The position numbers and the translations under genes were made by a program. 8,639 bases of DNA from Planctomycetota bacterium (GTDB lineage: Bacteria; Planctomycetota; Planctomycetia; Pirellulales; Pirellulaceae). Within the stretch, counting starts at the first letter, position 1. Each line of letters opens with the position of its first letter. This document shows, piece after piece, positions 1 to 6,894 of this stretch. The stretch is taken from assembly GCA_024274855.1 (NCBI GenBank), contig JAJSAJ010000724.1:1-8639 (forward strand), in the 5' to 3' direction. Under the pieces are notes generated by a model, which worked only from the letters and a program-made list of their open reading frames with translations, searched no databases and had not been told where the DNA came from.

Positions 1-1
1 A

Positions 2-664
2 ACGAATCTGATCTGCTATGTGATCTTGGATACGAGCGAGAGCATGAAGTACAAGGGGCCAAACTCGCCATTGTCCAAGTTCGAGTATGCTCAGGCTCTT
101 GCCGGCTCGCTGGCCTGGCTCGTCTTGCAGCAGCAAGATGCCGTCGGTTTGGTGACGTTCGATAGCCGGATTCGTGCCAGTTTACGGCCGAGCAGCATGC
201 CGACCCACTTGCAACAGATTCTGGGCGTCCTCGAACGTGCGGAGCCTGGCGGAAAAACATCGATGGGACCGATCTTCCACGAACTGGCGGAACGGATGAA
301 GAAGCGCGCAGTCGTGGTGGTCTTGAGTGACCTGTTTGGCGACCTTGGCTCATTGATGGCCGGACTGAAACACTTTCGCCACCGGCGACACGACGTGATC
401 GTCCTGCATGTGCTCGACCCGGCGGAAATAGACTTTCCGTTTGGTAAACCAACCATGTTTCGCGGGCTCGAACAACTTCCTGACGTGGTTGCCGATCCTC
501 GATCCTTGCGCAAAGCTTATCTGAACGAATTTCAGAACTTTGTCCGAACCGTTCGGGCTGGATGCCGGCAATACGCGATGGACTACCAAATGATGCGAAC
601 GGATAAAGCGCTTGATCAGGCGTTGTCAGTCTACCTGGCTTCACGCGAGGCACGCGTCAAGTGA
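2..664 (+). CDS. DUF58 domain protein with VWA fold, 3' part
   Basis: The reading frame is open from the first bases (T-N-L-I-C-Y-V-I-L-D-T-S-E-S-M), so the gene begins upstream. The GTG at base 20 lies inside the first VWA strand and is not a credible start. The 220 visible residues show the metal-binding MIDAS pattern: D-T-S-E-S at residues 10-14, a Thr in GLVTFD near residue 52, and an Asp in VVVLSDLFGD near residue 110. DUF58 proteins usually run about 290-300 residues, so roughly 70-80 N-terminal residues are missing, including the region that usually carries the DUF58 signature. Family knowledge: DUF58 proteins are encoded next to MoxR AAA+ ATPases and are thought to act as their VWA-type partners or substrate adaptors. 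The two VWA genes downstream on the same strand fit that operon type. No transmembrane segment is visible in this part, so a cytoplasmic or peripheral location is inferred. The frame ends at TGA 662-664. Confidence 0.9.
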   Translation, partial: TNLICYVILDTSESMKYKGPNSPLSKFEYAQALAGSLAWLVLQQQDAVGLVTFDSRIRASLRPSSMPTHLQQILGVLERAEPGGKTSMGPIFHELAERMKKRAVVVVLSDLFGDLGSLMAGLKHFRHRRHDVIVLHVLDPAEIDFPFGKPTMFRGLEQLPDVVADPRSLRKAYLNEFQNFVRTVRAGCRQYAMDYQMMRTDKALDQALSVYLASREARVK

Positions 665-1035
665 TGCGAGGATCCTGTCCGCGTCAGACGTTTGTTTGTT
701 ATACTCCGACTAACCATACAGGGCACAAATGAACCGTGCGACGGCGCCGACTGTATCCCAGCGTTGCATGACATCTAATGTACGATGGGATTTTGACCTG
801 CCGAGAATGGGGCGTTTCGATCCGATACGATTGGATTCCAAACTTAGCGCAAAGGTGGCTTCCGGGAACATGGCAATAAGTTCGACTTGAGTCTTCGATC
901 GGCGGCCTGAAAGGCCATCGTTATCCACGTCTCCCCGCCGGGCCGATCCCGGTGGAAGAAATGACTGGCCAGCTACAAACACAGGAAAACGACACCACAT
1001 CTCCCCACCGAGCAAAGCTCGCGTTAAGTTGAAGA
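665..1035. other. Repeat-bearing spacer inside the VWA operon
   Basis: This 371-base stretch separates the DUF58 gene from the BatA-like gene, which in such operons usually lie close together or overlap. I see no convincing gene. A long open frame on the minus strand covers it (710-1318) but continues antisense through the start of the BatA-like gene and resembles no family I know. The spacer contains a small hairpin at 904-916 (GGCCT, loop GAA, AGGCC) and the repeat pair described separately at 925-1021. A TATACT hexamer at 700-705 could be a -10 element, but no matching -35 is visible, so a second promoter for the downstream genes is only a possibility. No clear Rho-independent terminator follows the DUF58 stop codon. 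Confidence 0.6.
925..1021 (+). repeat. Two imperfect 19-base direct repeats leading into hairpins
   Basis: CCACGTCTCCCCGCCGGGC (925-943) and CCACATCTCCCCACCGAGC (995-1013) match at 16 of 19 positions. All three differences are G in the first copy and A in the second. Each copy runs into a hairpin. The first is CCGCCGGG (935-942), loop CCGAT, CCCGGTGG (948-955), with one G-T wobble. The second is CGAGC (1009-1013), loop AAA, GCTCG (1017-1021). The second hairpin ends 14 bases before the ATG of the BatA-like gene, close enough to affect ribosome access in the transcript, though this is inference. The pair could be diverged copies of one mobile palindromic element. Confidence 0.5.
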
Positions 1036-3213
1036 ATGATAAATATCCTTGCTTTTTGGCCGTTTGCCAGTGGGTGGATGCTGCTCTGGTCGCTGGCGGC
1101 CGTCCTACCGATTCTGATTCACCTTTGGAGCCGGCGTAGATACACGCAGGTTCCCTGGGCAGCGATGGAGTATTTGCTGGCCGCCATCCGCCGCAATGCA
1201 CGACGGCTTCGGATCGAGCAACTGATATTATTGGCTGTGCGCACGTCGATTCTGTTGCTGCTCGGGATCGCGTTGGCCAGGCCTGTCTTGTCCTGGATTC
1301 CAAATCTTCACGGCCCATCGCATGTTACGGGAGACACCCTGTTGGTCCTGGTCATCGACGGATCGTATTCGATGGACTATCGGCCGGAAAATGTAACTCG
1401 ATTCGATCTCGCCAAGGGGATCGCTCAACAATTGGTTCGCCAGACTCGCCAGGGAGATGGGGTCGTGTTGATCAACATGGCCGACCCGCCTCGAATCGTC
1501 ATCGGGCAACCGGCATTCGAACCGGAGGACGTGATCCACGAGGTGAGCGAGTTAAGGCGGACTGACGGCGGAGCAGATCTGCTGGCGACGCTGGCCGAAA
1601 TCGAACAGATCTTCGATGCAACCGAGCAGCGTGTCGCTCGCCTGCAACGACGGCGAGTCTGCTTCTTGACGGACTTGGACCGCGTGACGTGGAGCGTGTT
1701 GGGAACCGACGCCGGACGGGCCGCATTGGCGAAATTGAGCGACCGAGCAGAACTTCGACTGTTCGATGTCGGCCAGTCAGGAGCCCAGAACACGGCTATT
1801 ATCCGCCTGGCCGCCGCCAATGATGTGGCGACCATCACGCGCCCAATTCGCTTGAATGCGGAAATCGAGAACTTCGGCAGCCAGGATCGGAGCGATGTGG
1901 CCGTCACACTCCTCGTTGATGGCCGCCAGATACTTCAACAGCATGTGGCCATCGGGGCCGGTGATAGGACCATCGTCTCCACGCATCATCGGTTTGTCGC
2001 ACCCGGCCAACACACGGTCGAAGCACGCTTGGGCGAAGACCATCTGGCCGTCGATAATGTTCGCTGGCTGAGCCTACCCGTACGGTCGACGATTCGTGTC
2101 CTCTGTGTCGAAGGAAAGGTCGGCTCGGCTCAGAATGTGGCAATTGCTCTGCAACCTCAACAGTCTAGGCATGCTGAAGTGCAGCCGGTCATCCGATCGG
2201 AAAATGCACTACTGGAAGAGGATCTGAGCAAGTATGACGTCATTTTCATCTGCAATGTAGGCCGGTTTGACCGTGACGAAGCACGGTCGCTTGCCTCATT
2301 TGTTCAACGGGGTGGGGGGATCGTCTTCTGGCTGGGCGACCAGACCGACTCGGGAAACTACAACGCGATGTTGGGGACCGGTGCCGGCAAATATCGCCTG
2401 CTGCCTGTTCAGGTCGGCCAGGCAGTGCCCACAGGTGGCTATGCACTCGATCCGCTCGGGTACCACCATGCAATCGTCGAGCCGTTTCGCGGCAACGAAC
2501 AGGCCGGATTGCTGACAACTCCGATCTGGAAGTACGTCAAACTCGAGCCTCACTCTGATCCATCGGTACGGACGGCACTCGCTTTTCAAAACGGCGATCC
2601 GGCCATTGTCGAGCAAGCCGTCGAACGGGGGCGCGTGATTGTGGTCGCAACGGCCGCCTCCTCGGCTTCGGTTGATCGCACCACCAACGGCACCGTGCCT
2701 TGGTCGGCATGGTCTGCGTGGCCCAGCTTCCTGCCACTGGTACAGCAGATGCTGAAGACGGCCGCGAGCGACCACAATCGCGGGTACAACGTCCTGGTCG
2801 GCCAGCCGATCGATGCGACACTCCCCTCGGATGTGGTCGTGCCGTGGGTTACCGTCAGTATCCCGGGACAAGGTCACGAACGAGTTCCGGTTGAAACACA
2901 CGATGACGTTGCCGGTTGGTCGTTTTCCGGAACACGTCGTAGCGGAATCTATACGGTCGAATTGGACTCGGCTGGTCGCCGTGAAGAGCGGTACGCGGTC
3001 AACCTGGATACGCGTGAGAGTCGGGTCGATCGATTGGACACGGCCTTGTTACCGGCGGAACTGCGACGCCAGGCTTCTGCTGCTCCGGTGAACTCCGCGA
3101 ACAAACCTTCGGTGCCGGAGACTCGGCATTTTAAGTATGTGCTGGGACTAATTCTGGCCTTGTTATTTGCTGAAACGTTCCTCGCCTGGTATTTCGGCAG
3201 GGACGCCGCATGA
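1036..3213 (+). CDS. BatA-like membrane protein with VWA domain
   Basis: This 725-residue protein has the layout of planctomycete BatA/VWA proteins. Residues 1-85 form the BatA N-terminal domain: a first membrane segment near 13-30 followed by the basic stretch WSRRR, the motif VPWAAMEYLL, and a second membrane segment near 62-82 (LILLAVRTSILLLLGIAL). A VWA domain follows, with MIDAS residues D108-G-S110-Y-S112-M and a second acidic site at LTD213LD. Residues ~255-345 look like a CARDB/immunoglobulin-like beta domain. Residues ~350-440 resemble a class I glutamine amidotransferase-like (ThuA/BatA) fold with RGGGIVFWLGD. A last membrane segment lies near 698-718, and the protein ends in a short tail. 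Most of the protein, including the VWA domain, should lie on one side of the membrane. The ATG at 1036 is chosen because BatA domains begin this close to the first membrane segment; the Shine-Dalgarno (GAAG) is poor and very close. Bat proteins (Bacteroides aerotolerance) partner MoxR ATPases; the exact role here is unknown. Confidence 0.9.
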   Translation: MINILAFWPFASGWMLLWSLAAVLPILIHLWSRRRYTQVPWAAMEYLLAAIRRNARRLRIEQLILLAVRTSILLLLGIALARPVLSWIPNLHGPSHVTGDTLLVLVIDGSYSMDYRPENVTRFDLAKGIAQQLVRQTRQGDGVVLINMADPPRIVIGQPAFEPEDVIHEVSELRRTDGGADLLATLAEIEQIFDATEQRVARLQRRRVCFLTDLDRVTWSVLGTDAGRAALAKLSDRAELRLFDVGQSGAQNTAIIRLAAANDVATITRPIRLNAEIENFGSQDRSDVAVTLLVDGRQILQQHVAIGAGDRTIVSTHHRFVAPGQHTVEARLGEDHLAVDNVRWLSLPVRSTIRVLCVEGKVGSAQNVAIALQPQQSRHAEVQPVIRSENALLEEDLSKYDVIFICNVGRFDRDEARSLASFVQRGGGIVFWLGDQTDSGNYNAMLGTGAGKYRLLPVQVGQAVPTGGYALDPLGYHHAIVEPFRGNEQAGLLTTPIWKYVKLEPHSDPSVRTALAFQNGDPAIVEQAVERGRVIVVATAASSASVDRTTNGTVPWSAWSAWPSFLPLVQQMLKTAASDHNRGYNVLVGQPIDATLPSDVVVPWVTVSIPGQGHERVPVETHDDVAGWSFSGTRRSGIYTVELDSAGRREERYAVNLDTRESRVDRLDTALLPAELRRQASAAPVNSANKPSVPETRHFKYVLGLILALLFAETFLAWYFGRDAA

Positions 3214-3250
3214 CACCCAATCGAATAATGGCCAGAAGTGGATAGCGAAT

Positions 3251-5656
3251 ATGCCCGCGTGGATTCAAGATCTGTTTCGCCGGTTGCTGGGAAGATCGTC
3301 GCTTGGTACGGGCGAGGGAATTGAAGTTACGTATGTGCATACGTGGCCCTGGCCACCTTGGATCACACTTATCTTCCTGATTGCCGCAGCCGCGTACGTC
3401 GGGTTGATCTATTGGCGCGAGCCCGGAAAGCCGGGGCGTGCCGTCCGACTGACGCTTGCCACCATTCGATTGACCTTGATCGCGTTGGTTCTGACGATGA
3501 TGTATGGGTGGATGCGCAACGAATACCGCACCGATCTGCCGGACGTTGTTGTCGCCGTCGATGATTCGGAAAGCATGAGTATTGTCGATTCGTATGACAG
3601 TGCTCGATTGGTTCAGAACCTGCAACGGCGTCTTGAGTCGATCAAGCTGGAGCGACTGACACGTTTCAATTTGGCCAAACTATGTCTGTTGGACGATCAT
3701 GATCGGCTATTGCAAACGCTGGACGATCGCTACAACCTGCGTTTCTACTGGATCAGCAGATCAGCACGTCCAGAAGACAGCCAAATCGATTCTCTGAAGC
3801 GGAAGATTCGCGGCGAGACTCCAATCGCAACGACAAGCCGGCTGGGGAATTGTGTACGGAGTATCCTTGAGATGCAGCGTGGCCGTCCAACCGCCGCCGT
3901 GATTCTACTGACCGACGGCGTTGCAACCGAGGGAACAACGATCAGCGAAGTGGCTCCACTCGCACGCCGCAAAGGTGTGCCTCTGTACCTGGTCGGATTG
4001 GGAGAGGACAAACCACCTCGTGATCTACGACTGGGTGACCTTTTGGTGGACGAAACGGTATTCCTGGGGGATCTGGTTCACTTTGATGCGACCGTGACCG
4101 GCACCGGGTTCGACTCGAACACCGTTCACGTTCGCCTTAAGAACAAGAAAGGCGGTAAGCTGCTGGCGGAGCAGGAGGTTGTTGTGGCGGGAGATGGTCG
4201 ACCCCATCCGGTTCGATTAGTCTATCGGCCAACGAAAGAGGGTCCGCTGCACTGCATTGTGGAAGTCGATCCATTGGAAGCGGAAGTCAATCTCGAAAAC
4301 AATCGGCTGGTTCGAGTGATTCAGGTCCGGGACGAGACAATACGCGTCCTGTTTGTCCAGGAGTATCCGAGTTATGAATTTCGGTATTTGAATACACTGC
4401 TGGAACGTGGATTGAATCGTGGGGGTACGGCCAAAGCAATCCAGCTGACCACGGTGCTCCAGGAAGCGGATGCTGGTTTTGTCGAACTGGATAAGACGGC
4501 ACAACGAGTGTTTCCAGTCAGCCGCGATCAGTTGTTTGCGTACGATGTCGTGATCTTCGGGGACGTGAATCCATCTTATCTGAGCCGGCCGGCCATGGAG
4601 AACCTGGCGGCATTTGTTCAGCAGCGAGGTGGTGGGCTCGTCCTGATCGCCGGGCCACGGCATACGCCATTGGCCTATCGGGACACACCTTTGGAAACTC
4701 TGTTTCCAATCAAACTGGACACCGCCTCACTACCCGATCCACAATCGTTGATTGAACAGTCGTTTCGCCCCGAGCCGACGCGACTGGGAGTCAGCAGTCC
4801 GCAACTTCAACTGGCGGATGATTCGGCGGAGAGTCTGGACGTATGGCAACATTTGCCCAGGCTGCGTTGGCTTTTGGCCGCACCCGACTTGCGCCCGGCA
4901 ACTCGAGTTCTGGCGGAACATCCGACACGCACGGGCCCAAACGGCCGGCGACTGCCCGTAATCTGTTCGCAGTTTGTCGGCGCGGGCAAGGTTCTGTTTC
5001 ACGCGACGGATGAGAGCTACCTTTGGGCCCGTTTTCGGGGCAATGACCAGTATTATGAACGGTATTGGCTCCAGACAATCCGATATCTGAGTCGTTCCAA
5101 ACTGCTCGGTGATAATCGAACCGTCGAGATCACGTTGGAGCGAACCCGGTATTATCGGGGTGAACCGATTCCATTGTCGGTTCGATTCCTCGACGATCGA
5201 ATGGCACCGGCGGCGGACGATGGCGTGACCGTTGTATTACAACGAGAAGAAGGTAGGCGGCGCAAGGTAATGCTGCAGCGCAGCACAATGCGACGCGGGT
5301 TATTCGAAGGAACGGTCACCAATCTTTCCGAAGGAGACTACCGCGTCTGGCTTGCCGTACCCACGTTGCAAGGAAAGCCACCATCACGGCATTTCAGGAT
5401 CCTGCCACCGCCGGGTGAACATGCACGAGTCGAAATGGACTCAGCCGATTTGAAGCGCGCGGCGAAGATCACTCAAGGAAACTTCTACACCATCAACACG
5501 GTCCACAGGTTGATCAAGGATCTGCCACGCGGACGCCAGGTTCGAATCGACTCGTTACCGTCAACCCCCATCTGGAACTCGTTCTGGCTAGCCGGCCTGG
5601 TCGTCCTACTGCTTCTGACCGAATGGCTGCTGCGGCGCCGTGTCGGTTGGCTATGA
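3251..5656 (+). CDS. Membrane-anchored VWA protein with amidotransferase-like fold
   Basis: The predicted protein has 801 residues from the ATG at 3251, which lies 37 bases after the stop of the BatA-like gene. The frame is open further upstream (ATG at 3167), but that start would overlap the preceding gene and add 28 non-conserved-looking residues, so 3251 is preferred. Two membrane segments lie near residues 36-55 and 68-86. A VWA domain follows with MIDAS D104-D-S106-E-S108-M and a second site at ILLTD222G. A beta-sandwich region covers roughly 280-380. An amidotransferase-like segment starts with VLFVQEYPSYEFRYL and contains VVIFGDVNPSYLS and RGGGLVLIAGPRHTP. Around residue 580-620 comes FHATDESYLWARFRG followed by YWLQTIRYLSRSKL, a stretch I recognise from planctomycete proteins of this type. 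A C-terminal membrane segment (FWLAGLVVLLLLTEWLL) is followed by RRR and a short tail. I see no catalytic Cys/His pair, so the amidotransferase fold is probably structural. It likely works with the BatA-like and DUF58 proteins in a MoxR-dependent membrane complex. Confidence 0.9.
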   Translation: MPAWIQDLFRRLLGRSSLGTGEGIEVTYVHTWPWPPWITLIFLIAAAAYVGLIYWREPGKPGRAVRLTLATIRLTLIALVLTMMYGWMRNEYRTDLPDVVVAVDDSESMSIVDSYDSARLVQNLQRRLESIKLERLTRFNLAKLCLLDDHDRLLQTLDDRYNLRFYWISRSARPEDSQIDSLKRKIRGETPIATTSRLGNCVRSILEMQRGRPTAAVILLTDGVATEGTTISEVAPLARRKGVPLYLVGLGEDKPPRDLRLGDLLVDETVFLGDLVHFDATVTGTGFDSNTVHVRLKNKKGGKLLAEQEVVVAGDGRPHPVRLVYRPTKEGPLHCIVEVDPLEAEVNLENNRLVRVIQVRDETIRVLFVQEYPSYEFRYLNTLLERGLNRGGTAKAIQLTTVLQEADAGFVELDKTAQRVFPVSRDQLFAYDVVIFGDVNPSYLSRPAMENLAAFVQQRGGGLVLIAGPRHTPLAYRDTPLETLFPIKLDTASLPDPQSLIEQSFRPEPTRLGVSSPQLQLADDSAESLDVWQHLPRLRWLLAAPDLRPATRVLAEHPTRTGPNGRRLPVICSQFVGAGKVLFHATDESYLWARFRGNDQYYERYWLQTIRYLSRSKLLGDNRTVEITLERTRYYRGEPIPLSVRFLDDRMAPAADDGVTVVLQREEGRRRKVMLQRSTMRRGLFEGTVTNLSEGDYRVWLAVPTLQGKPPSRHFRILPPPGEHARVEMDSADLKRAAKITQGNFYTINTVHRLIKDLPRGRQVRIDSLPSTPIWNSFWLAGLVVLLLLTEWLLRRRVGWL

Positions 5657-5740
5657 GCGAGGAACGACCCGCTGTGGGATCGCCAGTCTTCTGCGTTAGA
5701 ATGGCATGGCACGATAGTCCAGCCATGCGTAACGCCCCTG

Positions 5741-5755
5741 ACGAGCTTGTCTCGT
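5741..5755 (+). repeat. Short hairpin with CTTGT loop
   Basis: The arms ACGAG (5741-5745) and CTCGT (5751-5755) pair perfectly around the five-base loop CTTGT. The stem alone is short and could be chance, but the same loop closes two longer hairpins at 6723-6739 and, on the other strand, 6874-6894. It lies 85 bases after the VWA operon and has no T-run. Confidence 0.4.
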
Positions 5756-5815
5756 GGACGCGCGGGTCTCGGCAGCTAGAGCGCGTCCCGGCTCAATCCA
5801 GTTTCACTTCCGCAC

Positions 5816-5873
5816 GTACGGACCGGTCGCCCGGGTGGGCTGGAAATCGATTCGAAAACCGACCGGTCCATAC
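5816..5873. repeat. Inverted repeat around a 32-base centre
   Basis: GTACGGACCGGTC (5816-5828) and GACCGGTCCATAC (5861-5873) are reverse complements over 12 of 13 positions, with one C/A mismatch. The inner nine bases of each arm (GGACCGGTC and GACCGGTCC) match perfectly and are nearly self-palindromic. The 32-base centre contains CCCGGG and ATCGAT. It could be a protein binding site with two half-sites, a structured RNA or a mobile palindrome; nothing nearby decides between these. Confidence 0.5.
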
Positions 5874-6078
5874 TGCTGCCTTCCCGGTTCTTCCGTGGCC
5901 GAGGGGTCTGGGGCATGTCACAATGCCACAAATGCCATACGCCCCTGCCGATTCCCGATCGGCGGCGGACTTCGGCCAGCACGTCGGAGATTCTGTCGCC
6001 AGCGTCAGGTCGTATCTGTAGCCTTGCCGAATGATGCTGCACCCGGGTCTCTAGACCGAAGGTGTTAGTTCTCATTGC

Positions 6079-6107
6079 CCAGGGTGACGCTTCGCTTTGT
6101 ACCCTGG
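6079..6107. repeat. Inverted repeat with a 15-base loop
   Basis: CCAGGGT (6079-6085) pairs perfectly with ACCCTGG (6101-6107) around a 15-base loop. The phrase, including the GACGCTTCGCTTTGT loop, reminds me of dispersed repeats in planctomycete genomes, but that is from memory and unchecked. A TATAAT hexamer follows at 6116-6121 without a good -35 partner and with no gene behind it. Confidence 0.45.
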
Positions 6108-6341
6108 ATAAAGTGTATAATGTGTTGCGTGCACCGGTGGTAACGGCGACAATTCGCTTGTCAACCTTGGCTGGCTCGGTACCAGCGTGCCAAGATCGGA
6201 GAGGAGAGGTGTCTTCTTAGACTATTCCGGGAAATTAGTGGGCCGTTTTGTGCATGGGGCCAAGTAGAGAGCGTCCAGAAGGACCTTCGCACGCGTTCGA
6301 CGTAAATGGGATGCTTGGGCCTTGATCGTAAGGTGGTCCAG

Positions 6342-6366
6342 GTAGGTCCCGCTTGCCGAGCGGGAC
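6342..6366 (+). repeat. REP-like hairpin preceded by GTAG
   Basis: GTCCCGCT (6346-6353) and AGCGGGAC (6359-6366) form a perfect 8-bp stem with the loop TGCCG. The four bases directly before the stem are GTAG (6342-6345). A GTAG-type tetranucleotide at the 5' foot of a hairpin is the known recognition signature of REP elements moved by RAYT/TnpA-REP single-strand transposases. No such transposase is in the window, so this would be a non-autonomous copy. I believe the stem sequence is common between planctomycete genes, but could not verify it. Confidence 0.6.
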
Positions 6367-6722
6367 ATGGTGTAATCCAGGACACTACAAGAGGTTTGGA
6401 ACTGCAGCCGGAACCTGTTTGCCCGCTGCTGGACCGGATTGCGATCAAGGCCGGATGCTTGTCTCCATGCTTGATTGGTTATGCCAGGATACTCTTACAA
6501 CGGGCGATCGTATCGTATTTCGTAGTCGTTCACGGGGTTTTCGTCTGCCATCGCGTTAGCACCGGAGTTTTTCCCGATTTCCCACACGCCCGATTTATCC
6601 TTTGACATGACTCATTTATCATCGAGAGAGGCAGCGCAACGGGGGCATACTCTTTTCAGTGCCAAACAAGAAATGATGTAACTGTTTAGCCAAATGGAGG
6701 AGAATGGTTGTCGAGGGACCCC

Positions 6723-6739
6723 CATGGGCTTGTCCCATG
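6723..6739 (+). repeat. Hairpin with CTTGT loop
   Basis: CATGGG (6723-6728) and CCCATG (6734-6739) form a perfect 6-bp stem around the loop CTTGT (6729-6733). It shares the loop, but not the stem sequence, with the hairpins at 5741-5755 and 6874-6894. It lies inside the repeat-dense part 6720-6900 and is not followed by a T-run. Confidence 0.5.
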
Positions 6740-6787
6740 CGTGAATAAGTTTCGCGAACTAAGGCGATGTGGTGAAATCCTCCCTCC

Positions 6788-6828
6788 CCGCTCGCTCCCC
6801 GCCGCCTTTGGCGGCGGGGAGCGAGCGG
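6788..6828. repeat. Perfect 19-bp inverted repeat with TTT loop
   Basis: CCGCTCGCTCCCCGCCGCC (6788-6806) and its exact reverse complement (6810-6828) are separated only by TTT. The stem is almost entirely GC, so this would be an extremely stable hairpin in DNA or RNA. There is no T-run after either arm, so it is not a standard Rho-independent terminator, although it could still stall polymerase or protect an RNA end. It is more likely a copy of a dispersed palindromic element. On the minus strand it lies about 50 bases after the CTTGT hairpin of 6874-6894. Confidence 0.75.
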
Positions 6829-6873
6829 AGCCTTTGGAGTGACATGTTGCTCTTAGCTCAATAGACTCGCTCA

Positions 6874-6894
6874 CCAACGGCACAAGGCCGTTGG
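6874..6894 (-). repeat. Hairpin with CTTGT loop (minus strand)
   Basis: CCAACGGC (6874-6881) and GCCGTTGG (6887-6894) form a perfect 8-bp stem. Read on the minus strand the five-base loop is CTTGT, as in the plus-strand hairpins at 5741-5755 and 6723-6739; the stem is different. It is the longest stem of the three and the least likely to be chance. Confidence 0.55.

Noticed and set aside
20..22. GTG at base 20 as the start of the DUF58 gene
   Set aside because: It lies within the VWA strand leading to the MIDAS motif, and the frame stays open with fitting residues to the window edge.
710..1318. Minus-strand open frame of 202 codons
   Set aside because: It runs antisense through about 280 bases of the well-supported BatA-like gene, resembles no family, and its remaining part is the repeat-bearing spacer.
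5665..5682. Hairpin after the VWA operon as a Rho-independent terminator
   Set aside because: The stem is short with a bulged A and there is no run of T behind it.
5623..6021. Plus-strand open frame of 132 codons overlapping the end of the second VWA gene
   Set aside because: It begins inside the VWA coding sequence, has low-complexity unnatural-looking composition, and is matched by equally long frames on the other strand.
6116..6121. TATAAT hexamer as a promoter
   Set aside because: No -35 hexamer at suitable spacing, and no gene follows on this strand for more than 1.3 kb.
6306..6605. Plus-strand open frame of 99 codons
   Set aside because: It reads through the REP-like hairpin, has no ribosome binding site and no similarity I recognise.
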